The notes under the pieces are model-generated. The model was not told where the DNA came from, did not search any database, and was given only the letters and a program-made list of their open reading frames with translations. Shown here one piece after another: positions 33,418-45,266 of a stretch of DNA of 64,000 nucleotides. This stretch comes from Hordeum vulgare subsp. vulgare (taxonomy: Eukaryota; Streptophyta; Magnoliopsida; Poales; Poaceae): NCBI RefSeq assembly GCF_904849725.1, contig NC_058522.1, positions 231,173,084 to 231,237,083 of the forward strand, in the 5' to 3' direction. Each line of letters begins with the position of its first letter. The first letter of the stretch is position 1. A program made the translations under genes and the position numbers.

Positions 33418-34389
33418 CTAATCGAAATCTTTACCATTTTCGTCAGTGCAGAGGTGGCCGATGGTAGCCATGGGAGTCTTGGCGCCTTTGCATTCATCCA
33501 TGTCGAATTTCTTCAGAACAACCTTGAGGTATTTCTCCTGTGATATGAAGATGCCATTGCGTTGTTGACGAATTTGAAGACTTAAAAATAATTTCAGCTC
33601 CCCCATCATAGACATCTGATATTTTTCACTCATCATGTAAGCAAATTCATCACTGTAGCGTTTGTCAGCACTACCAAATATAATGTCATCTGCATATATT
33701 TGACACACAAATAGTTCATTGTCATAGGATTTTGTGAAAAGAGTTGGATCGAGTGAACCAGGTTCGAAGCCTTTCTTCATGAGGAATTCCTTCAATGTAT
33801 CATACCATGCCCAAGGGGCTTGCTTGAGGCCATAGAGTGCCTTTTTGATTCTGAAGACTTTGTCTAGATTTTTCGGATCCTCAAAACCTGGGGGTTGAGC
33901 AACATATACTTCTTCCTCAAGCTTACCATTGACGAATGCACTTTTCACATCCATTTGATATAAAGTAATGTTATGATGATTAGCATAAGCAAGTAGAATT
34001 CTATTAGCTTCAAATATAGCAACAGGTGCAAAAGTTTCATTGAAATCAATTCATTCAACATGTGTGTAGCCTTGGGCTACAAGTCGTGCCTTATTCCTCA
34101 CCACTTGACCATCCTCATCTTGCTTGTTTTGAAAAATCCACTTGGTGCCGATGATATTGTGCTTGCGAGGATCTGGTCGTTTGACAAGTTCCCACACGTC
34201 ATTTAGCTTGAATTGAAGAAGTTCATCTTGCATGGCTTGGATCCACTCAGGTTCCAAGAAAGCATTAGCACCCTTTGAGGGTTTTGTAATAGACACAAAA
34301 GAGGAATGCCCACAAAAGTTAACTAAGTGTGAAGCTTTTGAGCAAGTGAGAGGACCTGGCGTGTTGATGTCATCGAGGATTTTTGTCAA
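33418..34389 (-). pseudogene. Copia reverse transcriptase
   Basis: The upstream piece (34051-34389) contains WIQAMQDELLQFKLNDVWELV and KWIFQNKQDEDG...RLVAQGY, the N-terminal RT (RVT_2) blocks of Copia. After a stop in the intervening segment, the piece 33418-33954 has MDVKSAFVNG (catalytic Asp), KALYGLKQAPWAWY and the active-site YADD (33685-33696). All pieces are in one reverse frame; a stop near 34050 and the stop at 33418 break it. The enzyme would copy element RNA into DNA within virus-like particles. The catalytic residues remain, but the reading frame does not. Confidence 0.88.
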
Positions 34390-35869
34390 GTTCTACTTCA
34401 TTTGCAATCCTTGGATGAGCTGGTTGATGATTTTGTCTGGGCTGAGGAATTTGATCTGGTGCAATTTCCTCAGGAGCACCTTCTTGAATTTCATCAGTGT
34501 TGGGGACTATTGCTTCAACAATTTCCTCAGTAGGAACAATGTCTTCAGTAGCTTTGTACTTGATTGCTTCTTGAGGAGATAATTTATCCGGGTCAGGAGG
34601 CAATTGCTCTCTTTGCGAGCCATTAGTTTCATCGAACCGCACATCTACACCTTCAACAACCTTGTTGTGAATGGTGTTGAAGACTCTATAGGTGTGTGAG
34701 TCCTTTCCGTAACCAAGCATAAAACCCTCATGTGCTTTAGGTGCAAATTATGAGCTATGGTGAGGATCTCTAATCCAGCATCTTGGAACGAAGACTTTGA
34801 AATAACTTAGATTGGGTTTCTTATCAGTGAGGAGTTCATATGAGGTTTTCTTGAGTAATTTGTGAAGATTTACCATGTTGATGATATGGCAAGTAGTGTT
34901 GATTGCTTCTGGCCAGAAACGTCGAGGAGTCTGATATTCTTCAAGCATAGTCCGTGCCATTTCAACCAGCGTCCACTTCTTTCTTTCAACGACGCCATTC
35001 TGTTGAGGAGTATAAGGAGAAGATAATTCATGAGTAATACCAAGTTCATCAAGATAATCATCAAGACTAGTGTTTTTCAATTCTGTCCCATTATCACTCC
35101 TGATCTGTTTGATCTTGACGCCGAAGTTCGTCGAGGCCTTTGAGGACAATTGTTTGAAGATTTCCTGCACTTCAGTTTTATACAGAATGATATGCACCCA
35201 GGTATGTCTAGAATAATGATCAACTATGACAAAGCCATATAAGGATGTTGCATTGGTTAGAGTAGCATAATGAGTAGGTCCAAATAGATCCATGTGAAGC
35301 AATTCAAATGGACGAGTAGTAGTCATGATGGTCTTCAAGGGGTGTTTGGATCTAGTCATTTTTCCAGACTCACAAGCACCGCAGAGGTGGTCCTTAAGGA
35401 ATTTGACTGATTCGTTGCCAATGACATGCTTTTTCTTCGCCAGCGTGTGCAAGTTCCTCATGCCTGCATGACCAAGTCTTCGATGCCATAGCCAGACTTC
35501 TGAGGTTTTTGCTAGTAAGCATGTGGCTGGTTGAGGACCCGTGGAAAAATCAACAATGTACAAATCTCCTCTCCTAACACCTTCGAAGACTTTGGATCTG
35601 TCAGATTCCATGATGACTACACATCTATATTTTCCAAAGATAACAACCATATCAAGGTCACAAAGCATTGAGACTGACATGAGGTTAAACCCAAGGGATT
35701 CGACAAGCATCACTTTGTCCATGTGCCTGTCCTTGGAAATAGCCACTTTGCCAAGTCCCAATATCTTGCTTTTACCTTTGTCAGCATATGTGATTTTCTT
35801 CAGTGGTGATGGAGTGAGTGGCATATTCATCAGCAAGATTTTATCACCAGTCATGTTGTGTGAAGCCAC
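34370..35869 (-). pseudogene. Copia integrase with protease end
   Basis: The 373-codon reverse frame (34748-35869) has the zinc-binding HHCC pattern (HRRLGHAGMRNLH ... CGACESGK). The DDE core follows: D in HMDLFGP, D in RSDNGTE and E in NGVVERKK. After a stop at 34748 the same frame resumes at 34720 with GKDSHTYRVFN, the integrase C-terminal region, and an acidic linker toward RT. The N-terminal 100 residues follow the protease domain. A DSG protease active site can be read just upstream (about 35870-35885) but is separated by a frameshift. Integrase would insert the cDNA into the genome. RT is in another frame, so a further frameshift lies near 34380. Confidence 0.87.
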
Positions 35870-36689
35870 TATCTAGAGCCCACTCAGTTCTCTTGGGTAT
35901 GTCCTCCTGCAGATGAATTAGTGTAGCTTACCATCTCATATGCTTCAGACATGAAGAATATGATATCAATTTCATCGGACGGGAATTTCATCATAAACAG
36001 TAAATTTGAGGACATTTGAAGTGTTATCATTTCATCAATTTTAGCTTGTGTCCAAACAAGCATTTTCCTCAGGTCTCCAGCAAATTATTCAGATGATGAT
36101 TTTCATCTGGAGACCTGACCTGCATAAGTGATTAGTTCAATTTCTTCACCACCCACATCTGAAGGGGTGGCAAAGAGTTCATCATCTTGCGAGCACCATA
36201 TGAGAAAGGGGGCATTGAAGCTAATGCACTTCTCTTCATAGTAGGGGGTTAGAGTACTTAAATGAGTAGGCACACACGTTCTTTGAGGATTTATGAACAT
36301 AATGATTTGAGGTATAATGCTCATATTCATATCCCTTGTAATTTCCTTGCATATCAGAAGCATTAGCACGAGTACGAGCATAGTTTTGACCAGTTGAGGA
36401 TTTTGATCCTCCTGAAGACTTTGGTCCACCTGAGGAATTTGATCTGGGGTTCAGGTCCTTCACACGTGGTGTCATGAGGACCTTCACCTGAAGATTTTCC
36501 AAGCAACTTTTGGGGACCCATATTTTCCTCAGTGGTGGTTCATTCCTGTAGTTAGTTCCAACATATTGAGCAAATACTTCACCAGATTGATTTTTGAACA
36601 GCTTATAGTTGGAGTCAAATGACTCATCTGAGGAATAGGATAATTCACATGCAAATCATGTTAGATTGGATGGATCAACAGTAGGTCCT
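35870..36689 (-). pseudogene. Degenerate gag-protease junction
   Basis: The region between gag and integrase holds short overlapping reverse ORFs (36103-36429, 36236-36502) and a WALDSG protease signature near 35870-35890. Frameshifts and stops break it. It should encode the gag C-terminus and the aspartic protease that cuts the polyprotein. The Ser/Gly/Lys-rich piece at 36236-36502 looks like a linker. Confidence 0.55.
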
Positions 36690-38642
36690 TTAGTACTGCT
36701 CATGTTTCCAGTATGATCCATCAGCATTCAGTTTCCTTTCAAAGGCAATTTCGGCTTTCCTCGGGTTCCTATTCAATATCTGCTTTTTGAGCACATCGCA
36801 AAGGGTTTGATGCCCTTTGAGACTTTTGTACATGCATGTCACATACAATTCCTTCAGCCCTGCATTTTCGTCAGTGACATTTGTGGTTTCCTCAAGTGAG
36901 GAATTTGATACCACACGAGCAGTTGAAGAATTTGTAGCAATAGAAGCATTTGATGATTCTGGTGAAGAATTGGCGGTTTCACGCTCGATGCATTTGAGAC
37001 ATGGTGGAGTGAACTCAACCTGAGTGGCACTGATTTTTTGAGCAAGTAATGAATCATTTTCCATTTGAAGATCATCATGAGACATTTTCAACTTATCAAG
37101 ATCAAGTTTCCTTTGAAGAAATTCATAGGAAAGTTTCTCATGATCACCCAAGAGTGTGCCATAACGATCTTGAAGACTATCAAATCTGGACTGAAGACTT
37201 TTCACACCTTCAGTGAGTATTAGGGTATGATTCACTTCATCATTCAACAGGTCATCGCTTATGTCTAGCAGTTTTTGAAGCTTTTTAATGGCACTTTGTT
37301 GCTTAGTTGCAATGTTGTCAAGTTTACTGTAACTGGGTTTTTTATAATCATACCTTGAATCAGAGGAGGAAGTGTCATTCGATACCTTTGAACCTTTTTC
37401 CATGAAGAAATAGGTTGGAGCGAAGTCATCAGTGTCGTCATCAGTGTAGATGGTGTTGTCATTTTCTTCAAGGTTGAAGATTGACTTGCTGACGAATGTG
37501 GTAGATAGTGCAAGACTTGCCACACAAGACTCATGGTCTTCTTCTGAACCTTCCTCTTCATCACATTCCTCAAATTCTTCCTCAATATCCATTTCCTTGC
37601 CGATGAGTGCCCGAGCCTTTCTGAAACTAGTCTTCTTGTGCGATGAGGACTTTGGGGATGAGGATTTTGAAGATTTCTTCCTTTTCTTCGAGTCATCAGA
37701 ACTTTCATCCTTGTATTTCTTCTTCTTTGATTCCTTCACCCGGCGAGGACAATCAGCAATACAGTGACCTGATTTCTTGCATTTGTGGCAGGTTCTTTTC
37801 TTGTAGTCCTCAGATGAAGATTCTGATTTCCTCATATCTCTTCTTGAAGATTTACCAAACTGGCCAAGCCTTGTAAACTTCTGGAATTTCCTCACGAGCA
37901 TTGCAAGCTCCTGTCCAAGTTCTTCAGGATCACCAATGCTGCAATCTGAGTCTTCTTCTTCTGATGAGGAAATTGCTTTGTCCTTCAGCGCACGAGGTCT
38001 AGTGTAGCTTGGTCCATACAGATCTCTCTTTTCTTCGTGTTGGAATTCATGAGTATTGAGTCTTTTGAGTATATCAGCAGGATCAAGCATCTTATAGTTT
38101 GCTCTTTCTTGAATCATCAGTACCAGTGTATCAAATGATGAATCCAGAGATCTTAGCAGTTTCTTCACCACTTCATGGTCAGTGATGTCTCGAGCTCCTA
38201 GTGCTTGCAGTTCATTTGAGATGTCAGTGAGGCGATCAAAGGTATCTTGGCAGCTTTCATTGTCAAGCCTCTTGAAGTGATTGAAGAGATTGCAAAGAAC
38301 ATCAACACGAGAGTCCCGCTGAGGTGAAATTCCTCCAATAACTTTGGACAACCTATCCGAGATAAGCTTTGTTGTGCCCAAAGCACTCACTCTTCCATAT
38401 TGACCTTTGCTTAGATGGCCACAGATTATATTCTTCGCTTGAGAATCAAGTTGCTTCAATTTCTTCACATCAGCGGCACAGATAGTAGAAGCGATGGAGG
38501 GAATGCCATGTTCAACAATGTACCATAGATCATTGTCAATAGCTTGAAGATGCATCTGCAACTTGGTCTTCCAGTAGGGAAAGTCCTTTCCTTCGAAGGT
38601 AGGACATCCTGCAGTAACTTTGATCATACCTGCAGTCGACAT
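36690..38642 (-). CDS. gag: Copia gag polyprotein (capsid and zinc knuckle)
   Basis: The intact 650-codon reverse ORF starts at 38642, about 67 bases after the primer site. Residues 10-30 include CPTFEGKDFPYWKTKLQMH, and residues 110-200 form the UBN2 gag domain. A CCHC zinc knuckle (C285, C288, H293, C298) sits in a Lys/Ser/Glu-rich stretch, followed by acidic and coiled-coil-like segments (about residues 440-540). Gag packages element RNA in cytoplasmic particles; the zinc knuckle binds nucleic acid. Length fits SIRE-type gags, which are longer than those of Angela-type elements. It ends at a stop at 36690 before the broken protease region, so this copy could still make capsid although pol is damaged. 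Confidence 0.88.
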   Translation of the reverse strand: MSTAGMIKVTAGCPTFEGKDFPYWKTKLQMHLQAIDNDLWYIVEHGIPSIASTICAADVKKLKQLDSQAKNIICGHLSKGQYGRVSALGTTKLISDRLSKVIGGISPQRDSRVDVLCNLFNHFKRLDNESCQDTFDRLTDISNELQALGARDITDHEVVKKLLRSLDSSFDTLVLMIQERANYKMLDPADILKRLNTHEFQHEEKRDLYGPSYTRPRALKDKAISSSEEEDSDCSIGDPEELGQELAMLVRKFQKFTRLGQFGKSSRRDMRKSESSSEDYKKRTCHKCKKSGHCIADCPRRVKESKKKKYKDESSDDSKKRKKSSKSSSPKSSSHKKTSFRKARALIGKEMDIEEEFEECDEEEGSEEDHESCVASLALSTTFVSKSIFNLEENDNTIYTDDDTDDFAPTYFFMEKGSKVSNDTSSSDSRYDYKKPSYSKLDNIATKQQSAIKKLQKLLDISDDLLNDEVNHTLILTEGVKSLQSRFDSLQDRYGTLLGDHEKLSYEFLQRKLDLDKLKMSHDDLQMENDSLLAQKISATQVEFTPPCLKCIERETANSSPESSNASIATNSSTARVVSNSSLEETTNVTDENAGLKELYVTCMYKSLKGHQTLCDVLKKQILNRNPRKAEIAFERKLNADGSYWKHEQY

Positions 38643-38695
38643 AACTAAAACTCTAGGTGGTTAAACCAAAATCACACAAAACAAGGGAGTAGCTT

Positions 38696-38709
38696 GCTGT
38701 GATACCAAT
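38696..38709 (-). promoter_or_regulatory. Primer-binding site of the Maximus-type element
   Basis: The reverse strand reads TTGGTATCACAGC directly after the LTR end, one base different from the tRNA-Met primer-site core TGGTATCAGAGC. It sets the element's orientation as reverse. Confidence 0.85.
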
Positions 38710-40111
38710 TGAAAGTGCGTTATATCAACTAGAGTGGGGGTGAATAGGCAATTTTTAGAATTTCATCACTGAGGAAATTCCTTTTACGGAAATTTCTCAC
38801 TGATGAATAACGTGCAGCGGAAACAGTGCATGATCAGAGGTGCAAAGATTACAACATCAGTTTTCTTGATGAAGATTATGAAATCGGTTTGCACAGTATG
38901 CACACACAGAATAAGCAGGTGAAGATTAACAGGTATGAAGAATTTGAGGTTGAGGAAATTCAGAGAAAGTCTTCGGCAAATTCTTCAAACAGAGACAATG
39001 AAAGTCTTCAACATACAATATTGAGGAATTGAAAGAGTTGAAGAAATAGAACCCGTATCACCATGAACACAGTTGTTCATGACCCAATTCCAACTGCTGT
39101 GACAGCCGTACGTCTGGTTTGGAGCGGCTTGGTATTGAAACCAAAGGAGACACAGTCCCAGGACACACAGTCCCTACCGTATTCTCCTTGAGCTAAGGAC
39201 ACACAGTCCTCGCCCAACATTCGTCGTAAGCCTTCAGGGCAGACTTCCAAACACTCACAAACTCGGTCACCCGACAATCCACAATTGACTGTTGGGTAGC
39301 TCTAGAACATGATGCCTAATCGTTTGGAGGATGCACAGTCCTCGAAGGTAAAAGGCTTCATTTCCACATAGGAAAAAATTCTTTAGTGATGCTCAATCAC
39401 TTGGTCTTGGTTTGTGGTTTGGAGTTTGGGGTATTTCCTCACTTGATGATTTACTCTCGAAGACTCTGAGAAATTTGGGTTGCTCTAAATGACAAGTATC
39501 AGTTTCTCGCGGAGCAGCATACCAGCTGGTGGTTGTGGGGGCGGCGGAGCATCCCGACATGATTTGACATTAATGCCCTTGAATATTATGACCGTTGGTG
39601 TGGATAAGATCGGCTAGGTGGCGTGAATCGCGACAACGGTCAGGACTCTCAACTGTGAGAGTCCTCATGTCTCTCATATTCCTCACTTTAGGATTTTGTA
39701 GGATTAGGCTTGGGGTGAGCATCATGAGGAAATTCATTCCGTAGTATTACCTCGACCCCCTTTAACAGTACGGTGTTCCTATGACTCAAGAGTGAAGAAA
39801 ATGAAACAGAAAGAATAAATCTTCACGCTTCAAAGTCTTCGGATTGATTTTCTTCAGGACACACCGAATTCCTCATCTTCAACATCTTCATGAGGAATAT
39901 CAATTTCATCGCAGTTTCTTCGCGATCAAAATCTTCAACATAAGACTAATTTCTTCAGCCGAAGATATACATTTTTAGGGGTCGATATTCATAGTGTAAC
40001 TCAAACTCATCAGCGACTTATAGAGCATGTGTACACTTATAAACACATTAGTTACTTAACCTATAAGTCATCAAACCACCAAAATCACTAAGGGCACTAG
40101 ATGCACTTACA
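38710..40111 (-). repeat. 5' LTR of the Maximus-type element
   Basis: The 1,402-bp LTR matches 25792-27210. Compared with that copy it has lost a short stretch near 39540, after gggggcggcgg. It is non-coding and rich in tgaggaa and cttca words. Confidence 0.92.
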
Positions 40112-42255
40112 GTTCCGATGATGTGACCGTTGACATTGATTAAGAGCTTTACTATCTTCAAAACTGTCACGCAAGCAACCCCCCTTGAGCATTCCGATAA
40201 ATCCCACTCTCTCGCTCCTGCTCTCTTTTAAGTGCATTAGGACAACAACGATTCAACTTTTACTTATTCTCGGTAGTTGAACCCATTCCTTTGCATGACC
40301 TGTCCTTGTCACAACAAATGGTTGAAACCACTTAGCATGAGTAGCAACTTCTTGAGCCTTGTTGTGCTTACTCATCCATGCTTGCTTGCTGTGCTTGCTA
40401 TGCTTAGAGTTGTGTCGAGTGTGATCCATTTGGGCGATGAATTGGAATGATCATGTCCTAATGATGAGATTTAAGTGTCTTGACCTGTTTGGTCAAGATA
40501 GTGATGAGAGGCCATGTTGGAGAACATGGTGGGTTATATTGTGATACGGCTCATACGAACTGGGTTTCGTTCTTATCAGAGCCTACCTCGCTGTTACACG
40601 GACATGTGCGGGTGAGGTGCTCCGGCATGTGGCGCATGGCGTGTGTGGCCCATCATGGCACATGGCATGGCACATGTGCCGGACTGGACGCATATACGTG
40701 TTCCAGGAGGGAACGTTGTTGATGGGACGAGGACGACGGTTCCTCGGAGTTACACAGAATGAAACCGATTTGGTAAAAGTAGAGATGAGAGGCCATGTAG
40801 GAGTACATGGTGGGTTGTCTCATTGGGACCGTCCTTAAGAACTGAGTTGTGTGTATGTTATCCAAGACAAGATACTATGACACATTGGGAACTTTAATTG
40901 ACTCTCTCGACTTATTAATTGCCTTGATCTGTGTCCAAGAGTTGCAACTAGTTTATGGTGTGTGTAGGATGTGCTGGCGGCCGTGCATAGCGCTAACCGG
41001 AGGGGTAGTCTATGGCGCGGTAAATGCACCAGTGGCCAGGTGTACCAAGTGTAGAATCATTCGTCGAGGTGGGCTTGGGAACCCTGTACACATCATTTGT
41101 GGCTGTAATGGAAACTTCAGTCGGACTTCATTGCGGGTTCAATCGCAAATAGGAGATAAACCTGGACTAGAGTCTTCTGTGGTTAGTTTGGTCGTGGCCG
41201 ACGCCCACGCTAGTGCTTCCTCTTGAAGGTTGTGGAGATGCATGACGTGCATATGGTGATAAGTGGTGAGAGTGTGTGTGAAGAAGTATACCCCTGCAGG
41301 GTGTAATAATATGTCCTCGAATATGAAATACTTGAAAACTTATATGGCACATAGACAACTTGAAATGGATACTCTAAAATACTCAAGATAAGTATGAGTG
41401 ATATTGATTTCCTTCTCGTATGGAGACGAGAGTGGATCCATAGTGTTGTATTGATTTGGTGAATATGTGGACTTGTGTGCACTATCCCACCTCAAATAAA
41501 GTACACGTAGTCGTAGTACAGGTTAGCCCAGAGTTAAAGCTAGCTTGCGGCAACTAAACTCCACAACCCCTTCATTGATACTGATGCTTATGTAGATAGT
41601 TCTGATATAAGTCTTGTTGAGTACCTTTGTACTCATGGTTTCTTAATTTATGTTTTTGTAGAGGAGACATTAGTCCCGCTATTGGTTCTATGCGATGTGT
41701 TCTATGTTGATCGAAATAGCTTGGGAATCCCACACAGAGGTCTAGCTCCTTTGGTAGGGTCATTGTAGATTTGCAAGCTCCTCCATCCACTTTTAGCAGA
41801 TGTTTTTACTCACACATGTTGTGCTTTCGCTTGATGCTTGTATGACTTGAGTGTTGGGTCATGTGACCCCTATTTGTAATATCACATTATGTTGACTTGT
41901 ATGAGTCCTTAATAAATGCTTGAGTCATGGAGTTGTGTTGTGGTGCCATGTTATATCTACACATGTCGTGCATATTGTGTGTATGCTTTGAAGTGCATTG
42001 TATGTGTGGGATTCGACACCTAGTTGTATGCCTTTAGTATCCTTCTTTACGGGGAGATGACTCTTTCTGTTCACTGAGCCTTGGTAGCTTGCTAATGCTC
42101 CGGACACATTGATTGACCGGCATGTATCCTACTTTGCTGATGTGTCTCTCCCCACGGGGAAATGTCACGTGGTGTAATGGAGTCCAGGTAGATTTCTATG
42201 ACTCGTCTATACACGCTGATGACCGACACCTGCATTGTTGGGTTACGTATGCCTG
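40112..42255 (+). mobile_element. Long Gypsy LTR X2, right part
   Basis: It resumes X2 after the Maximus-type insertion and aligns with X1 (about 740-1215 and 12385-13755). It contains a partial internal duplication: 'gagaggccatgt..gga..acatggtgggtt' occurs near 40505-40535 and again near 40788-40818, while X1 has it once. The LTR is cut at 42256 by the Angela-type element, about 220 bases before the end known from X1. No coding sequence is seen. Confidence 0.7.
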
Positions 42256-43979
42256 TGCTATTGGAAATGTGCCCTAGAGGCAATAATAAAATGGTTATTA
42301 TTATATTTACTTGTTCATGATAATTGTCTATTGTTCATGCCATAATTATACTAACCGGAAACCGTAATACATGTATGAACAAAGAGTCCACACCAAGTCC
42401 CTAGTGAGCCTCTAGTTGACTAGCTCGTTGATCAATAAATGGTCAAGGTTTCCTGACCATGGACATTGGATGTCGTTAATAACAGGATCACATCATTAGG
42501 AGAATGATGTGATGGACAAGACCCAATCCTAAGCATAGCACAAGATCGTGTAGTTCGTCTTCTAGAGCTTTTCTAATGTCAAGTATGATTTCCTTAGACC
42601 ATGAGATTGTGAAACTCCCGGATACCGTAGGAATGCTTTGGGTGTATCAAATGTCACAATGTAACTCGGTGACTATAAAGGTGTACTACAAGTATCTCCG
42701 AAAGTGTGTGTTGGGTTGGTAAGAATCGAGACTGGGATTTATCACTCCGTGTGATGGAGAGGTATCTCTAGGCCCACTCGGTAATACATCACCATAATGA
42801 TCTCAATGTGACTAAGGAGTAAGTCACGGGATCATGTGTTACGAAACGAGTAAAGAGACTTGTCGGTAACGAGATTGAACAAGGTATAGGGATACCGACG
42901 ATCGAATCTTCGGCAAGTATCATACCGACAGACAAAGGGAATTGTATACGGGATTAATTGAATCCCCGACATCGTGGTTCATCCGATGAGATCATCGTGG
43001 AACATGTGGGAGCCAATATGGGTATCCAGATCCCTCTATTGGTTATTGGCCGGAGAGGCATCTCGGTCATGTCTGCATGGTTCCCGAACCCGTAGGGTCT
43101 ACACACTTAAGGTTCAGTGACGCTAGAGTTGTAATGGGAATCACATATATGGTTACCAAAAGTTGTTCGGAGTCCCGGATGAGATCCCGGACGTCACGAG
43201 GAGTTCCGGAATAGTCCAGAGGTGAAGATTTATATATGGGAAATCTAGTTCCGGTCACTGGAAAGGTTTCGGGTTTTATTGGTATTGTACCGGGACCACC
43301 GAAAGGATTCCGGAGGTCCACCGGAAGGGGCCACCTGTCCCGGAGGACCACATTGGCGAAAAGAGGGAGGGAGCCAGCTCCCTGATGGGCTGGTGCGCAC
43401 CACCAAAGGGCCCTAAGGCACCTAGGTCTGAAACCCTAGGGTGTGGGGCTGCCTCCCACCAACTTGGGAGGCAAGCCTCCCCCTGGGTCGCTGCCGCCCC
43501 TCCTTGGGTTTCCTAGGGTTGCTGGCACCCTCTCCCCTTCCCCCTATAAATAGAGCGGTGAGAGGGCTGCAGACACACCTAAACCCTCCCCTTGGCGCAG
43601 CCCTACCCCTCCTCTTCTCCTCCTCCGCACCGCTTGGCTAAGCCCTCCCAGAGAACCACAAGATCCACCACCACCACGTCGTCGTGCTTCCGGAGATCTC
43701 CCGCAACTTCTCCTCTCCCCTTGCTGGATCAAGAAGGAGGATACATCTCCGGGTTGTACGTGTGTTGACCGCGGAGGCACTATTCGTTCGGTGCTTGGAT
43801 CAGATCTTCCGCGATTTGAATACCGAGTACGACTTCATCAACTGCGTTCATTGCAACGCTTCCGCTTAGCGATCTTCAATGGTACGAAGATGCTCTCCCT
43901 CTCTCTCGTGTCTAGCATCTCCTAGATTGATCTTGGTGACACGTAGGAAATTTTTGAATTATTACTACGTTCCCCAACA
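42256..43979 (+). repeat. 5' LTR of the Angela-type element
   Basis: About 1.72 kb, the usual length for this family. A TATA box lies in ccctataaatagagcgg (about 43544-43558), followed by a CT-rich leader. It ends ttccccaaca and is followed by a primer-site remnant (tggcatcatga, 43981-43991). Confidence 0.88.
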
Positions 43980-45266
43980 GTGGCATCATGATCTAGGTTT
44001 ATGCGTAGATTATATGCACGAGTAGAACACAAGTAAGTTGTGGGCGATGATTTGGTCAATTTTCTTACCATTACCAGTCCTATCTTGATTCGGCGACATT
44101 GTGGGACGAAGTGGCCCGGACTGACTTTACACATACTCTTACGTGAGACTGGTTCACCACGTGACATGCACTTGTTGCATAAGGTGGCTAGCGGGTGTCT
44201 ACCTCTCCCACTTTAGTCGGATCGGATTCGATGAAGAGGGTCCTTATGAAGGGTAAATAGCAATTGGCATATCACCTTTGTGGTTGTGACGTAGGTCAGA
44301 AACGCTCTTGCTAGAAACTCATAGCAGCCACGTAAAACTTGCAACAAAACTTAGAGGACGTCTAACTTGTTTTTGCACGGTATGCGATGTGATGTGATAT
44401 GGCCAAAAGGATGTGATGAAATATATGTGATGTATGAGATTGATCATGTTCTTGTAATAGGATTCACGACTTGCATGTCGATGAGTATGACAACCGGTAG
44501 GATCCATAGGAGTTGTCTTAATTTATTATATGACTTGCATGTCAATCAAAACGCCATATGATTACTTTACTTTATTGCTAAATGTTAGCCATAGTAGTAG
44601 AAGTAATAGTTGGTGAGACAACTTCATGAAGATACGATGATGGAGATCATGATGATGAAGATCATGGTGTCGTGCCGGTGACAATGATGATGCCACTCCC
44701 CGAAGATGGAGATCAAAGCCGTAAGATGATATTGGCTATATCATGTCACTTTATGATTTTCATGTGATGTTTATCATGTTTTTTCCATCTTATTTTCTTA
44801 GAATGATGCTAGTGAATAACATGATCCCTCAATAAAATTTCAAGAAATGTGTTCCCCCTAAGTGTGCACCGTTGCGAAGGATCGTTGTTTCGAAGCACCA
44901 TGTGATGATCGGGTGTGATAGATTCTAACATTCGCATACAACGGGTGTAAGCCAGATTTACACACGCGAAACACTTAGGTTGACTTGACGAGCCTAGAAT
45001 GTATAGACATGGCCTCGAAACACGAGAGACCGATAGGTCGAACATGAGTTGTATGGTGTATACAATCAACATGTAGATGTTCACCATTGATGACTAGTCC
45101 GTCTCACGTGATGATCAGACACGACCTAGTTGATGTGGATCATGTATCACTTAGATGACTAGAGGGATGTCTATCTGAGTGGGAGTTCATTAAAAATTTG
45201 ATTAGATGAATTTAATTATCATGAACTTAGTCTAAAATTGTCTTTACAATCTATATTGTAGATCCA
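43980..45266 (+). other. Untranslated leader of the Angela-type element
   Basis: Between the primer-site remnant and gag there are 1.29 kb without a conserved frame. Known Angela/BARE elements also have a long leader here. Short reverse ORFs in the region are chance frames. Confidence 0.7.

Larger units (their letters stand above)
25792..40111 (-). mobile_element. SIRE/Maximus-type Copia retrotransposon, reverse strand
   Basis: The element is 14,320 bp. In its own sense the 5' LTR is 38710-40111, followed by a tRNA-Met-type primer site, gag, protease, integrase, RT and RNase H, then a 3.6-kb accessory reading frame, a polypurine tract and the 3' LTR (25792-27210). LTRs start TGTAAGTGC and end GCACTTTCA on the reverse strand. 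Flanks share GTTC (25788-25791 and 40112-40115), a target duplication that seems to have lost one base. Gene order PR-IN-RT-RH is Copia, and the large size and extra 3' reading frame fit the SIRE/Maximus lineage. The family name is provisional. Pol is broken by stops and frameshifts, so it is not autonomous now. Confidence 0.9.

Noticed and set aside
37265..37876. ORFs in other frames inside the Maximus-type gag
   Set aside because: Shadows of the intact 650-codon gag frame.
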